Below, in pieces: positions 21,871 through 33,804 of a stretch of 64,000 nt of DNA; positions within the stretch are counted from its first letter, which is position 1, and the number at the start of each line of letters is the position of its first letter. The position numbers and the translations under genes are program-made. Source of the DNA: Mesostigma viride (taxonomy: Eukaryota > Streptophyta > Mesostigmatophyceae > Mesostigmatales > Mesostigmataceae). The notes below the pieces were generated by a model that had not been told where the DNA came from, searched no databases, and was given only the letters and a program-made list of their open reading frames with translations. The stretch covers positions 1,135,676-1,199,675 of the forward strand of contig RPFO01000114.1 of NCBI GenBank assembly GCA_009746045.1, in the 5' to 3' direction.

Positions 21871-23115
21871 TGGCTGGCTAGGTGAGCGGGGCGTTTATGG
21901 GGGGTTGCGATGGTGCGGGCATGCGAGGGCAAATGGGCGGACTCATGCCTGGCTGGTTTGGGTGTTGGGTAGTTAGGTGGTTCGGTAATTGGGTTGTCGA
22001 GTGGTTAGGTGGTTGTGTTGCTGGGTGACTGGTTGGTTGGTTGGTTGGTTGGTTGGTTGGTTGGTTGCCCAGGAAGTCTTGTGTGGGAGGCTTAGGCTAT
22101 AGATGCTTCAAGGGATGCCTAGGCGTAGGTGGGTTCAATGACAGGTGGCTGGCTGAAAGGTGAATGCCTTAGTTAATGGCTGGCCGAGTAGCTGGGAGCA
22201 CAGGCAGCTGGAGAGGGTGGCTGGCTGGCTGGCTGGCTGGTCATGGTGGGTGGATGAGTACAAGGGTGGTCGGTCATAGGTAGATGTCCAGGTGGCTGGG
22301 TGATTGATAGGCTTTGGGGACTGCGAAGTGGGTGGGTTGTTGGATTCGTGAGTGAAACAATGGCACGGTATTGAGGGTGGTGGGTTGGTGGTTGGTTGGT
22401 TAGGGATGCGTGTGGGTGGGTGGGTTGGTGGGTAGGCCATTGGTGGTTGGTGGCTGGTGGATGTGTAGATGACTATGTAAGTGGGTGGGCGAAGGGACGG
22501 GTAGATGGACGGGTGCGCGCACAGATATGGATGCGTGGATGGGTTTATGGTTGGGACCGTCTCACCTATCGCGGGTGAAGGGCTGTGCACGTTGGGGGTG
22601 AGGTAGGTGGGTGGGTGGCTGAGAAAATGCATGTGTGGGTGGGTCAGTGGGTGGGTCAGTGGGTATAAGGGTGTGGGGGCAGTGAGTGGTTGAGTGGGTA
22701 CTTGTGGGTGCGTGGGTGGGTCAAGGGTGGGCGGCCGCATGGGTGCATGTGGGGCCAGCTGGCTGGGTGTTTAGGCGGTTGGGTGATTGGGTGGTTGGCT
22801 CATTGGATGGGTGAATGCCTCCTTATTACCTGATTGGTATGTGGGTTGCGCAGGTGCCTTGGTGGGTGGGTGGATGTCCAAGTGGGTTGGTAGGTGGTTG
22901 GGTGTCTAGGTGCACGCGTGGTAATAAAAGGTGGGTTAGCACGTGCGCAGCTGCCTGGGTGGGTGGGTCACTGGGTGGGTGGACGGGTGGGTGTCTAGGT
23001 GTACGGGCACGCGAGTGTGTGAGTAGTTGTGTGGGTGGGTGGCCATGCAGGTGGCTGCATGGGTGGGCGACTGCATGGGTGGCTCGGTGCGCACAAAGTG
23101 CAAGTGATGGAGACA
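21870..23115. repeat. G/T-rich minisatellite (GGTGGGTGG, GGTTGGTT types)
   Basis: Long strand-biased stretch of short TGG-based units, including a perfect TTGG run at about 22,029-22,066. Pro/Thr/His-rich and Trp/Gly-rich ORFs across it come from the repeat. The G-rich strand could form G-quadruplexes. Confidence 0.85.
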
Positions 23116-23339
23116 TGGGATATTCCAATGCCGTATCATGTGAGCATACGCCCGATTTCTGGCCTGCGCTGGTTGTCTCCTTGATAATAGTAATATATCT
23201 GGTTGTCTCCTTGATATAAGGCCTGCATGCAATCTAAGCTCAATTACTAATCTGAGTTGATATACATGATTCCAAGTAGTAGTTAGTGTGAGTCACGAGT
23301 TACACTCCTGTGTCAAAGATGCTAACTAATACTGCTACC

Positions 23340-25512
23340 ACCCATTAAATTAAATTAAATTATAACATGACTCCATTGGGAGATCATGTAGCACATATTC
23401 GGACCGTGGATGGATGGAGGGGGGGACAAAGCCGCAAAACCGAACTAATCTAACTCTAAGCTAATCTAATCTAGAAAACCCTACCTATTCTACTCAGCAA
23501 AGCGCCCCTTCCGCTTCAATGGGGGGAGGACTGACTCGCTCGCCCAATACGGGCCAGCATGACCACGAGCCACGAGGTAGCCATGGCTGTCGGCGCTCAT
23601 AACTTTCACGTTTGAGCCCCGAATTCAGCTGTGAATATCACAATCGCTTCGTCTTTCTTAGACGCACATGCTGATATAATTTTCAGAAGCTATAACGCAA
23701 TATATGACGAGCAAACGCCCCTTGCCGCAACGCAGCCTGGCGGCTGCGCTCGGCAATGAAAGTCCGTCTGCAGCTTCGGCAGCAGATTCGCCCTCAAGCC
23801 CGGAAGGCAACGGTGACACTAGTCGTGGACTGGTGGTTGCCCAGCCCCCTCACGGACTTGCCTCGCCCTCTGCATCGCCTGAGCCTAAACGCAGTCGCCC
23901 TGAGGATCCGCCCCCTGACGAGCCGGGCTGGAAAGAAATCGACTTTGACGCCAAATCAGCTGCCTGCTGGACACAAGGCCAAGCAGCTCCCATCCAGTTT
24001 ATGAACGCCGTGTTCTTCGGGACGCGCACCTCGCTTCTTGCCCTGTGCAAGCACTTTCACGTCCAAGGTCGCATCATTCCGCCTACCCGCGGTGATTATC
24101 ACCCGGATCACGTGTCCCGCTACTCCCGCCCCCGCCTTCAGCTCCTCGCCCTCTGCTGCCTCCTCGGGCGCTCTGTCGCCGAGATCTGGGCCCCCCCCTC
24201 CACCTCCGAAATTCGCTCCATCATCCACAAGGCCATCGGACAGCACGTGACACCCCTGGCCGCAGATGTGGCGGCCATGGGCGGCACGCTGGCTGCCGAG
24301 CTTCCCCTCCTCTCCTCCACCACCACCGCCACCTCCAAGCTCCTCGCCTCCACCTCCACCACAACCGACGCCCTCACCGCCCAGCTCCTCGCCATCGACA
24401 AGCGCCTGCAGGACAATGCCATAGCCATCGAATGCTTGCAGAACACCGCCAGCATCACTGCCCAGGCGGTGAAGGACATCGCCGCTCGGCCAGCCCCTGA
24501 TGGCCATGCCGGCGATGCTCCTCCCGTCCCGACCTAGGCGGACATGCTTAAGCAGCACGCCACCTCCACCACCTCCGCTGTCGCCGCCCAGCTTAAGCAG
24601 CAGACGCTGGACCTCCGCGAGGAGGCCGAGCTCGCCAAGCGCAGCCTTAACGTCATAGTCAAGCACTTCGACCCGCTGCAGGACGAGACCCCCGAGACCC
24701 TTGCCATGGCGTTTGAGAACAAAATCCTTGTCCCCATGGCTATCACTGGTAAGGGCAAGCCGCGGGGGGTGACCCGCCTTCCCCGCTCGCGGGGTAAGGC
24801 CGGCCCCTCCCCCTTGCTCCTCACCTTTGACACCATGGCGGATAAGATGGAGTTCCTCAAGTGTCGCAAGCGGCTTGGGGGGACCGCCTACACGCTGGAT
24901 GACGACTTGACCTTGACGCAGCAACAACGGCGACGGGAGTTATGGCCGACCTACCTCCAGCTTCGGCAGACGGCGGGGCAGAAGCCGGTCTACTGGAAGG
25001 GGGCGGACATCTACGTCGCCCACAAGCCCTGGCAGGCGACCCCTGCCGCCCCAGCCACCCCAGCCACCCCAGCCTAGGGAATATATAGCAGTAGTGTAGA
25101 CTAGAAAGCTTAGTGACGTGGCCATGTATGCCTACGTGATGGGCCCACACCCGCCCTTACAACAGCCGTAGCAATTTTGAGTCATGCTTTGCCCATGCAG
25201 GGAGTTACTCCCTGCTGAGAGGCCATGTGTACCCTAGCTATAGCCTAGCCACATACCTTCCACCCCATATGTCATGCAGGCCTTCTAGGCCCTCTCCTCA
25301 AGCCCCCCCTGGGTGCCTGTGCTTGTTTAGGAGGCATGAACCATCATGGAGGTGCAGGTGCACCTAGTGCACCCAGAGCAGGTGATAGTCGTACATCCTA
25401 CACCTGCAGGTTGTCGCCCTGATTGTATTACAAACCCATAGATGCCCCTTTCTCAGGGCTATGTGTTACATATGCTCCCCACAGAGCTATGATTTTAATT
25501 AATTAATTAATT
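23340..25512 (+). mobile_element. ORF1-type LINE (copy B), longest copy
   Basis: Contains the full ORF1-type frame, a 3' untranslated region shared with 2,926-3,693 and an (AATT)n tail at about 25,495-25,512. The left limit is uncertain: 23,340-23,530 is a separate diverged piece also seen at 25,975-26,170. No RT follows, so the copy may come from a non-autonomous element or a deletion. Confidence 0.6.
23704..25077 (+). pseudogene. LINE ORF1-type protein with one in-frame TAG
   Basis: One frame of 457 codons from ATG 23,704 to TAG 25,075-25,077, broken only by TAG at 24,535-24,537. Order: Pro/Ser-rich N-terminus with a basic PKRSRP patch; a Trp-containing region; a long Ala/Thr/Leu-rich helix likely to coil; the TAG; a second helix (LDLREEAELAKRSLNV); and an RRM/C-terminal-like part with FLKCRKRL, DDDLTLTQQQRRREL and PVYWKGA. 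L1 ORF1 proteins have the same order of coiled coil and RNA-binding domain. I call the family by pattern. The stop is most simply a mutation. Confidence 0.6.
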
Positions 25513-26220
25513 GGGGGGAGGGGGCTTGCCCACAGGGGCGGGCGTATGAGCCTGGACAATGGTCTTCCACCTCCTCTTGTCCTGCATGCTACCACCCATA
25601 ACATGGAATAGCCAATGTCCATGAATAAAAAATAAATGAATAAATATAAATGAATGTCCAGGCATAGTTGTCTCACTTCATGAATGAACGGAGATATGTT
25701 CCTAATTTAATTTTTTAATTTTAATATCAATGACACGGCATATTTTGAAAGCCAACATGAATTGAGAATGAACGGTTGTACCAATGCATGGTAATGCTAG
25801 CTGTCCGCTACTCAACCACTAATGGCCAACCATCACGGTTTTACGAATGGCAAGGAAGTTCTGCTAGTCAACCATGAATGGCCTAACATTTCCACAATCA
25901 CTGCATACCACCTAGCTAACTAACTAATTAGTACATGAAGAGAGCTAGGGTAGAGAGCTTAGACTAAATTAAATTAAAATTAAATTATAACATGCCTCCG
26001 TTGGGAGATCATGTAGCACATATTCCATGATGGATGGTGGAGTGGAGAGAGCCGCGTAATCTAACTAACCTAACGCTAATCTACCTAGTCTAGAAAAATC
26101 CTAACTACCCTACTCATCAAAACGCCTCCTCCTCATGGGGGGAGGTGGCTTGCCCACAGGGTCGGGCGTGTGAGCCTTGACAATCTTCTGCCACCGCGTC
26201 TTGTTATCAAGGAGACAACA
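25513..26220 (-). repeat. Two diverged minus-strand fragments with a shared C-terminal peptide
   Basis: On the minus strand about 25,510-25,600 and 26,110-26,210 both encode a similar tail (RRW, IV, AHTP, PVGKPPPP), followed or preceded by the ATAACATG...GGGAGATCATGTAGCACA block also at 23,355-23,395. These look like old 3' ends of related LINEs. Confidence 0.5.
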
Positions 26221-28124
26221 AGTCTTGTTATGCTTAGACTAGAGTTATGGCTTGATGTCGTAGATAGATTAGACCGGTAGGATTGTGTGTCCCCACCCAT
26301 CCATCCATCGGGGTCAGAGTTCCATTATACGTAATACGCGGTTATACGCACAGGGTCCGTATAAAGTATAACACGGTATAATACGGTGTAGTACACGATC
26401 GTACGTGACCACTAGATTTGATGGTTTTCAGGGCTGTTTCAACCATTTCTCACTCACTGACATGTTTGTGACACTAATAAGCATAGAATACACAGTTGGC
26501 TCACTGGCTCACTGCCCTACAAGGAACATATGATTTTACTGTCGTTCAACAAAGTAATCATACACCATAATTTCAATGCACAAGGATACACATTTCCATC
26601 ACCATTATTCATCTTCATCATCCTGAACGACTCGAACAAGCGGAAAAGATAACGGCAGGCTCGAGCTACCATGGTCCGGATTCTCCCGATTTCTGGCCTG
26701 CGCTGGTTGTCTCCTTGATACACGCATGCCGCATGGAGTCTAGTATCGCTGGACCCACGATAAAACATCGCACACATGCACGTTGAAGACACTTACCATG
26801 CAAAGAAATACTCATTCATGCAATATATAGGCAAATAATGTATGAGCCAGCTGTGCATCGTGCAAGTTGCTGCCCTTTGCAGTGAAAGCATACCGGCTCT
26901 GCCTGACCCCTGCATGCCGGTTAGCCATACCATATTGCTATACCTACTTTTTGATAGAAAAAGAAGGGCCAAGAAACTGGGGAACAAATCGAGCTTCTAC
27001 AATGCTGCACAAGCATGCCAATACCTGACTTCCAGAAGGTTTGCACAGCTTTGCTAGCATCAAGTAAACAAAGAAAGCTGCAGCAATGATGTCCGCAATT
27101 CTCCCAGCACAGGTCCGGTATGTGCTGCAGTCACGGTGCATTGATAAATCGGCATCAACTTGGCTCATACGAGCTATCCTGAAGACTGCCTGAGCAGCCA
27201 AGGTAATCCACAAACTATCGTGGCGAATGGTTACACGAGCGGCCCTCTTTATGTATATAACAACCAAACCTTGACGGACCACTGGAACCGCGGCCGTCGT
27301 GACGCTTTGCAGTTGTAAAATATTCGAAGCCTCGGATTCGTGAGTACACGATAAAGAATAGACACCAGAAGCCATACAGTCTGCAAGCCTACACTAATAC
27401 TAACAAAGACCTGCCGAGCCCTACAGCTGGCCTCAAGCCGTACCACTAAAGGTGCAAATGAAAGCCTGCCCCATTTTCTGACGCTTCATCGTCATGACAA
27501 CCAAGGCTGCGATTCTTGATGAAATTTTAGAGTGCCTGCCGCTTCAAATTTCAATATTCCCATAAGTTTGCTCACCTTCCAGTTAACGCTCACCTTCCTG
27601 TTAACTAGTGTCCATATCTGACCATGTCCGAGGCAAGGGCCATCAAATTTTGCACGCCTCCCAGCGCCTCCTAAGTATTTGCACCTTAGGAATACAGTAC
27701 ACCCACAGTACACCCTGTCGGCTTTGAACAAGCCATGAGGCAAGTATTCTACTCCTTTTAGGTACCCACCGAAAGTCGTATGTGAGCACGCTCGTTGCAC
27801 GTTTGGCGAAATTTCCCCTTGGATTAATATTAAAACGAGTTCGCCTTATTAGTCTCCACCTTCCCTGCCTGCCCTGCCACGGAGGCAGGTGGTCACTATA
27901 ACTCGCGGTTCCATTGTACGGTTACGGATACGGTCCATGACAACTACTCGTACGGTGCGTGAAATCCCTCGTACGGGCGACAAAATTCCTTCATACGGTC
28001 CATGACAACATCCTACAGTTTCGGTTCTTTTAGTTTCCGTTACGCGATTTTAGGTACCGCGCTGTGGTTCGACGGTACTTGGGGACCGAAAAGGACTGAA
28101 CCGGTCGCGAAAAATATACCCTCT
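26221..28124. other. Right interior of element Z, no gene seen
   Basis: Anonymous sequence. A 35-bp segment at 26,688-26,722 repeats 23,152-23,187 (CCCGATTTCTGGCCTGCGC start). ATACGGTCCATGACAAC occurs twice (about 27,928 and 27,994). ORFs of up to 143 codons on the minus strand at 26,944-27,375 are not recognised. Confidence 0.4.
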
Positions 28125-28165
28125 AACACAGCCATTTTCGATGAGTGTGGTGGGGTATTGCTATG

Positions 28166-28717
28166 GGAGCTGCTCTACCTGGTGGTGCAGATCCTCCGCT
28201 GGCAGGGGGCGCCCATGGCAGCAGCCGTGTGCGTCATCACTTTCCAGCAATACCTGCGCATCGGGGAGGCCTTCAAGCTCCGAGTGGGGGACGTGGCACT
28301 GCGTGGCGACCGTCGCCTGGGGCAGCGGGGACTGGGCGCGCTTCTTCTGCGGGATCCCAAGACAGCCAAGGGGGGTGCACAGGCGGTGGTGGTGCAGGAC
28401 CCCCTCTCGCTGTACGTGCTCGAGCGCCTGTGCGCTGGGCGGGAGCCCGAGGAGCCCTTGTTTGGGAGCCTCAACTACAGCCAGTTCTCTCGTCGGTGGC
28501 ACGCGGCGTGGGATGTTCTGGGCCTGCGGGGGATGTTTCCGCCCTACTCCATGCGACATGGTGGGGCAACGTACGACTACCTGCAGGGCGTTTCACTCCC
28601 AGACATCCAGAAGCGCGGGCGTTGGCGCCAGTACAAGTCGGTGGACCACTATGTGGGCCTGCACCGTGCTCTAGCGGTGCAAGTGCCGCGGTGGGTGTGG
28701 TTGCTGGCTGGTTGATC
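28166..28717 (+). pseudogene. Tyrosine recombinase C-terminus (DIRS D2, right part)
   Basis: Continuation of the fragment ending at 20,341. Catalytic features: Arg in QQYLRIGEAF, a Lys in RDPKTAKGG (beta-hairpin), SMRHGG (Arg plus His; the first His of the usual HxxR is Tyr), KRGRW, and the nucleophile Tyr in DHYVGLH. The last natural codons are at 28,708. The stop TGA used here is supplied by the inserted PAT-like element, whose sequence begins at 28,709; other copies read on into GAGGAG (41,200). Confidence 0.85.
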
Positions 28718-31684
28718 TCCCTCGATCTGGATTCCCTGATTTGTCGGGGCGGAGGGAGCGAAGGAGGCGAGGGACGCCGCTGGGAGACAGCACATATAAA
28801 AAATAAATAGAGCATTTAATATTTTCTAATAGGCCCTGGTCTTTTATAAGGGGCAGTAGTCACAATTTATAAGGGCCCTGGAATTTAATAAGGGGCGCCA
28901 GTGTGGTGGTACGAGGTCTGCCCTCTAATAGGGTGTAAGTCCGTACAAATAACTTGTAAACTAGTTCTAAGTACTTGGATGTAGTTCCAAGTACTTCACT
29001 TGGCCTACAGGGTAGTACAGTCTACTTCAATCTACTTCAAACTAGTTCATTCTAGTTCAAACCAGTGCTGACGTGCTTCGGCGTAGCACTGGACGCTCAG
29101 GAGGTGAACGGACCTACTGGGGTGTAGTAGACCAAGACTAAACGTAGTACAATGTCAAAAGAATTAGTAGGGATGGGTCCCTTGTAGTACAACTGGCCAA
29201 GGGTGCTTTTGGCGCCAAAACCAGGTGTACCGGACTTGCATCCGCCACAGTGGGCAAGTACGCTGCCACTTCGCATGGTGTACGAATATTGTATGGGTCA
29301 CGGAATTGTGTTTCGACCCGAATTAGAAGGACCTGGGCCGCCGCCGGCCCAAGTCTGAGAAAAAGTGCTGGCATATAACCAGCCGAGGTGTGCCTGTGCT
29401 GGTATTCGTTTTTATTAGGTCTTTATTTGGTTTTTAAAATTGAGTCGCAAGGCCGGAAAGTGCGGTAAGGGAACGAAAATTTTATTTCGGCCCTGGGCGT
29501 GCTTGTTCGAGCTGTTTTACGTTTGATACTGCCTTGCGTGATGACCCTCAACGACGAGCAGTGTAAAAAATATAGTAGGCTGCAATGCCGGCTGCCCAAG
29601 ATCTGAATGCGGCATCATTAGCTACCTTTGGCTCTCGGGGCTTTGCGGGCAGGGCATACCGCGTCACAGCCCGATGGCTTTGAAGGAGCGGGTCGGCTGG
29701 TCCATTACGTGATGGTAACGTGAAAAAGAATATGTGGAGCCGAATTTTATGGGGAAAACCGGTGGCTGGAGGAGCGCTGGGTGTGGCTCCCTGGATTTTA
29801 TTTCTCGAGGGCTTACGTGGTGGTAGGGCGGCTCGGCGGCCTTGGGCCAGTGGTGGCCGGTTGGGGGAGGTGCCTTTCTTGACGGCTTTGGGGAGCTAAT
29901 GACTGTGATGTTTTTGGAACTGGGGGGAGGGAAAATGAGCGGCCTACGTAAAAAGACTTTTGGGCGCTGCCAGGCTAGTACCCTGAGAGCTTTGGGATGA
30001 CATCTGTAATGGCATCCAAGAGGTGGCAATTTTAATGGGGGGAGCCTGGTGAGACCGGCTGGTTTTGACGGTTGTGAGGGCTAAGAGCAGGGGCGCTTGC
30101 TCAAGATAGCCTAAGTGACCGGCTAGCTGTCCTGAGAATGGAATGGAGATTACACCTTGCTATGTATGCCGCCGGCAGCCCTCTAGGGCGAGTACCTGGG
30201 GATGCTTGCACCCCGGGTTACGCCCTGCAAACAGAGGGTTGTGACCGTAGCGGCAGCTTGTGGCATGTGACTTTTGGCGAGTCGCTGGGCCATAGCACTG
30301 GATCGTGACAGTTATGGCATGAGGAGCGCGGGAGGGTGGAAGTTGGCAGACGTGCCAGCTATTTTCGCTGGACGAGGAGGGGGGAAAGGTGTGGGGGATT
30401 GATTGACCGTACCTTTGGTTGGACGCTGTTCTCTCCTATCCAAGGGGGATCAAGGCATTGTTTGAGACTTCGCTAGTGGGGCGCACTCCAGCAGACAAGC
30501 TGGGGCCCCACTGTTGGTGACAAGCTTCCCCGCGACCAGTAAGTGAGGGGCACTCTAGCAGGCATGCTAGGCCTTCACTATTGGTGACGGGTCCTCCACG
30601 GCCAGAATGGCCAGGCTGGGGGAAGCGGGAAGTGAGATGGCAGCATCAGCTGGCTGGGGGGGCCTGCAGATGCTTTATTCACCCATTATGCGACTTTGGT
30701 CCAAGAGTCTCTTGTGCGTAAACGTATTTTGTAAAAAATAATGTCTGGAGCCCTCAGTGATGGAGTGAACGAGTTGAGACATGCATAGGGATGGTTGATC
30801 TCCCTCGATCTGGATTCCCTGATTTGTCGGGGCGGAGGGAGCGAAGGAGGCGAGGAACGCCGCTGGGAGACAGCACATATAAAAAATAAATAGAGCATTT
30901 AATATTTTCTAATAGGCCCTGGTCTTTTATAAGGGGCAGTAGTCACAATTTATAAGGGCCCTGGAATTTAATAAGGGGCGCCAGTGTGGTGGTACGAGAT
31001 CTGCCCTCTAATAGGGTGTAAGTCCGTACAAGTAACTTGTAAACTAGTTCTAAGTACTTGGATGTAGTTCCAAGTACTTCACTTGGCCTACAGGGTAGTA
31101 CAGTCTACTTCAATCTACTTCAAACTAGTTCATTCTAGTTCAAACCAGTGCTGACGTGCTTCGGCGTAGCACTGGACGCTCAGGAGGTGAACGGACCTAC
31201 TGGGGTGTAGTAGACCAAGACTAAACGTAGTACAATGTCAAAAGAATTAGTAGGGATGGGTCCCTTGTAGTACAACTGGCCAAGGGTGCTTTTGGCGCCA
31301 AAACCAGGTGTACCGGACTTGCATCCGCCACAGTGGGCAAGTACGCTGCCACTTCGCATGGTGTACGAATATTGTATGGGTCACGGATTGTGTTTCGACC
31401 CGAATTAGAAGGACCTGGGCCGCCGCCGGCCCAAGTCTGAGAAAAAGTGCTGGCATATAACCAGCCGAGGTGTGCCTGTGCTGGTATTCGTTTTTATTAG
31501 CCCACCCAACCCACCCTGAGGGAAGTGAGATGGCAGCATCAGCTGGCTGGGGGGGCCTGCAGATGCTTTATTCACCAATTATGCGACTTTGGTCCAAGAG
31601 TCTCTTGTGCGTAAACGTATTTTGTAAAAAATAATGTCTGGAGCCCTCAGTGATGGAGTGAACGAGTTGAGACATGCATAGGGA
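28709..31684 (+). mobile_element. Non-autonomous PAT-like YR element, copy 1 (split direct repeats)
   Basis: Layout A1 (28,709-29,418), interior (to 30,627), B1 (30,628-30,791), A2 (30,792-31,500), B2 (31,520-31,684). A starts TGGTTGATC and B ends GCATAGGGA. This is the A1-interior-B1-A2-B2 arrangement of PAT and Ngaro elements, in which a circular intermediate joins B to A. There is no YR or RT gene, so it must borrow them. The insertion point GGC^TGAGGAG is intact at about 41,196-41,206, with no target duplication. Confidence 0.88.
28961..29070 (+). promoter_or_regulatory. 10-bp phased array in terminal repeat family TR2
   Basis: Eleven successive units of about 10 bp carry TAGTT, TACTT or similar at the same phase (ctagttctaa, gtacttggat, gtagttccaa, gtacttcact ...). 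Equivalent arrays: 31,043-31,150, 58,470-58,580 (inverted) and 60,925-61,035. Family TR1 keeps the same phased array near 32,385, 33,944, 41,874 and, inverted, near 34,770, 35,560 and 47,540. One-turn spacing puts every unit on one face of the helix, which suggests a protein-binding array. The function is inferred. Confidence 0.6.
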
Positions 31685-32576
31685 TGAGGAGTTCCCCCCC
31701 GCTCAGTGGTGTTCACACTGGCAGTAGCAAGTGTGTGGATGCGCCCGTGCCCCGGTCTAGGCCGGGGGGGCGCAGTATAAAACGATGCGGCTCCGTTGAA
31801 GGAGTCGGCAGGGCGCACTCCAGCGGACACGCTGGGGCCCTGCTGGTTTTGGGCGTCACGCCATCATCCTGATTTCCGGTTTGGCTCAACTTCGACCGCA
31901 TCCTGCCTTGGACAAAGCCGGCGGGGCGCACCTAGTCTATGCGGCGGGGCGCATCTAGTGGATACACTAGGGCTGTGCGGGTACCTGCGTTGACAGGTGC
32001 AGGGGAGGCGCACTCTAGCAGCCAAGCTAGGGCTTCCCCCTCTACAACCCCTCCAGATGCGGCCGGGGACGGCCAGGTTGGAGATGCGGGTGTTATATGG
32101 TGGCAGCCGCCTGGGACTTGCGCACAATTTGCCAGTCTCTCGGTCTACCAAGGCCTGCAAGCGGCTTAAGCATATAATTTTGCAATAAACAAGTTCTGGT
32201 GCCTTCTCAAACTAAGTGAACCTGAAAGCATGCACAGAGGATGGTTGATCTTACGATCTGGATTCCCTGATTTGCGACTAAGGGGAGCGGAGTGCGAGTC
32301 GGTGCCGCTGCCTCATGGCTGATCTGCGAGAAATGCTCCTGGAAAGGGTGAAAGTCCCTGCAAATGACCTCTCGACTGCTTCCAAGTACTTGGATGTAGT
32401 TCAAAGTACTTCATTGGTACTACAGGGTAGTACAATCTACTTCAAACTAGTTCAAACTAGCTCAGGCTAGTAAAGATTCGTTCAGGTGTAGCACAACCTG
32501 CCTAGGAGGTGGTATGACCATCTGGGTTGAAGTAGACAGTGACTAAACGTAGTACAATGTCGAAAGAATCAGTACA
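31685..32576 (+). mobile_element. DIRS D2: 3' region and truncated terminal repeat
   Basis: Resumes D2 at GAGGAGTTCCCC. It holds the non-coding 3' region (GGCGCACTC(C/T)AG...CTAG hairpin-like motifs repeated), the block ending GCACAGAGGA (32,089-32,241) and the start of terminal repeat TR1 (32,242-32,576). TR1 is cut at the junction with a reversed gag. Confidence 0.75.
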
Positions 32577-32667
32577 AACGCGCGACCTGGTAGGCGGTCC
32601 CTGCGGCGCCGGCTGCTGCTGCGCCGGCCCGAGTCGCTGCTGCTGTCGCTGTTGCTGCTGCCGCCGC

Positions 32668-32703
<36 letters not shown>

Positions 32704-33756
32704 AACGGCACGTGCGATGGCGGCACTTGGGACACTTGGCCGTCTTGGCTCGCGCCGGTGCTGGGGCCACTGGTTTGGCGCGGGGCAGGATTGTCCCACC
32801 CCCCCGCGCCCCTTGCTGGGCCGCTGGGTGTGAGCTGTGCAAGGGATACCCCTCTGCAGGCTCCTCGTCCCCCGCCACGGACGCGGGGGCCGTCACCCAT
32901 CCCCCCTGGCCGCCCCGGGGCTCTTCCCCAGTGCCTGGGCCTCCAGCCCCCGGCCACCCGGCTCCCCAGTACCCCGGGGGGGGTGCAGGCACCCAGTAAC
33001 CGCCCCCTGGCACTGCTCCTTCCCCTGCCCCACTGGTGTACCCCCATGGAGAGGGGCTACCCCCGTGGCGTGCAGGCCACCAGCCCACAGTGGGGCTATC
33101 CCGGGGTGGGTTTGAGGGGTGTGCCCACCCGGCACTCGCAGTGCAGGGCCCAATGGGGGGTGCCCTCCTCCCTGCAAGCCGGCAGGGCCCCCCCCACCCC
33201 CCCGCACCCATCACCCCTGTCCTCCCATGACGGCGCCCATGCGGGCCATCATGGAGGGGTCCATGGCCAACAGGTGGGCCCCCGCAGCCCCTCCCTTGCC
33301 ACCGCTGCGCCCCCCCCCCACAGTTGGGGCCGTGCCCCCTACCCCCTTTCCCCTGGCCCCTCTAGCCACCAGGGGGGTGCCTCCCACCACCTTCCCTCGC
33401 CCAGCAAATGGCGTGGCACCTCTGCCAACAGTCTCCCCACCCCCTGGGAGACCTGTGCCAGTCTCCTGAGCCGATCCTAGGGCTTCTATGCTCATGTTGC
33501 CCATGGTTGCCGCAATTTTTGCCGAATCATTGGAAAAATTCGCAGCTTGAGGCGCCCCATCATTCTGCTCATCTCCAGAGGCCCCAGACATGTCCCCCAA
33601 CATATCTTCGGCCTCCCCAGAGCCTACGAAGCCCTCCTCGGCCCCCATTTCGGCTAGGAACCCCTCTGGCAGTTTGTGCTCCAAGGAAAACGCGATATTC
33701 TTTCCCAGTTGTGCTGGCTCGCTGCTAGCTTCTATTTCATATCCCACACTCACCAA
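32577..33756 (-). pseudogene. gag: DIRS gag fragment, reversed (D3)
   Basis: Two minus-strand frames (33,211-33,756 and up to 33,214), joined by a frameshift in C-rich runs near 33,200. Order: an acidic N-terminus, Gly-rich repeats, a PSMMARM-AVMGG helix, a long Gly/Pro/Ala region, a Cys/His cluster KCPKCRHRTCRC and a poly-Ser run encoded by a trinucleotide repeat (about 32,665-32,702). The same order is seen at 35,783-36,560. The 3' end is cut at 32,577. Confidence 0.7.
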
Positions 33757-33804
33757 ATACCGTCCTAATGAGTCTAAGGGACTTTTTGAAGAAGCTGCAA
33801 GTCT

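Larger units (their letters stand above)
20342..28165. mobile_element. 7.8-kb element Z with 41-bp perfect terminal inverted repeats
   Basis: Begins CATAGCAATACCCCACCACA; the first 41 bp are repeated inverted and perfectly at 28,125-28,165, with weaker similarity beyond. It interrupts the DIRS recombinase after GGTGCCGTG, which is continuous at 39,556-39,575. Flanks rejoin exactly without a target duplication. No transposase ORF is visible. The interior holds a minisatellite, LINE remnants and anonymous DNA. The superfamily is unknown; absence of a duplication is odd for a TIR transposon. Confidence 0.75.

Noticed and set aside
22135-23232. Long Pro/Thr/His-rich and Trp/Gly-rich ORFs
   Set aside because: They are translations of the G/T-rich minisatellite and change with each repeat unit.
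32660-32705. CTG trinucleotide run as an independent microsatellite of interest
   Set aside because: It encodes the Ser run of the reversed DIRS gag and is explained by that protein.
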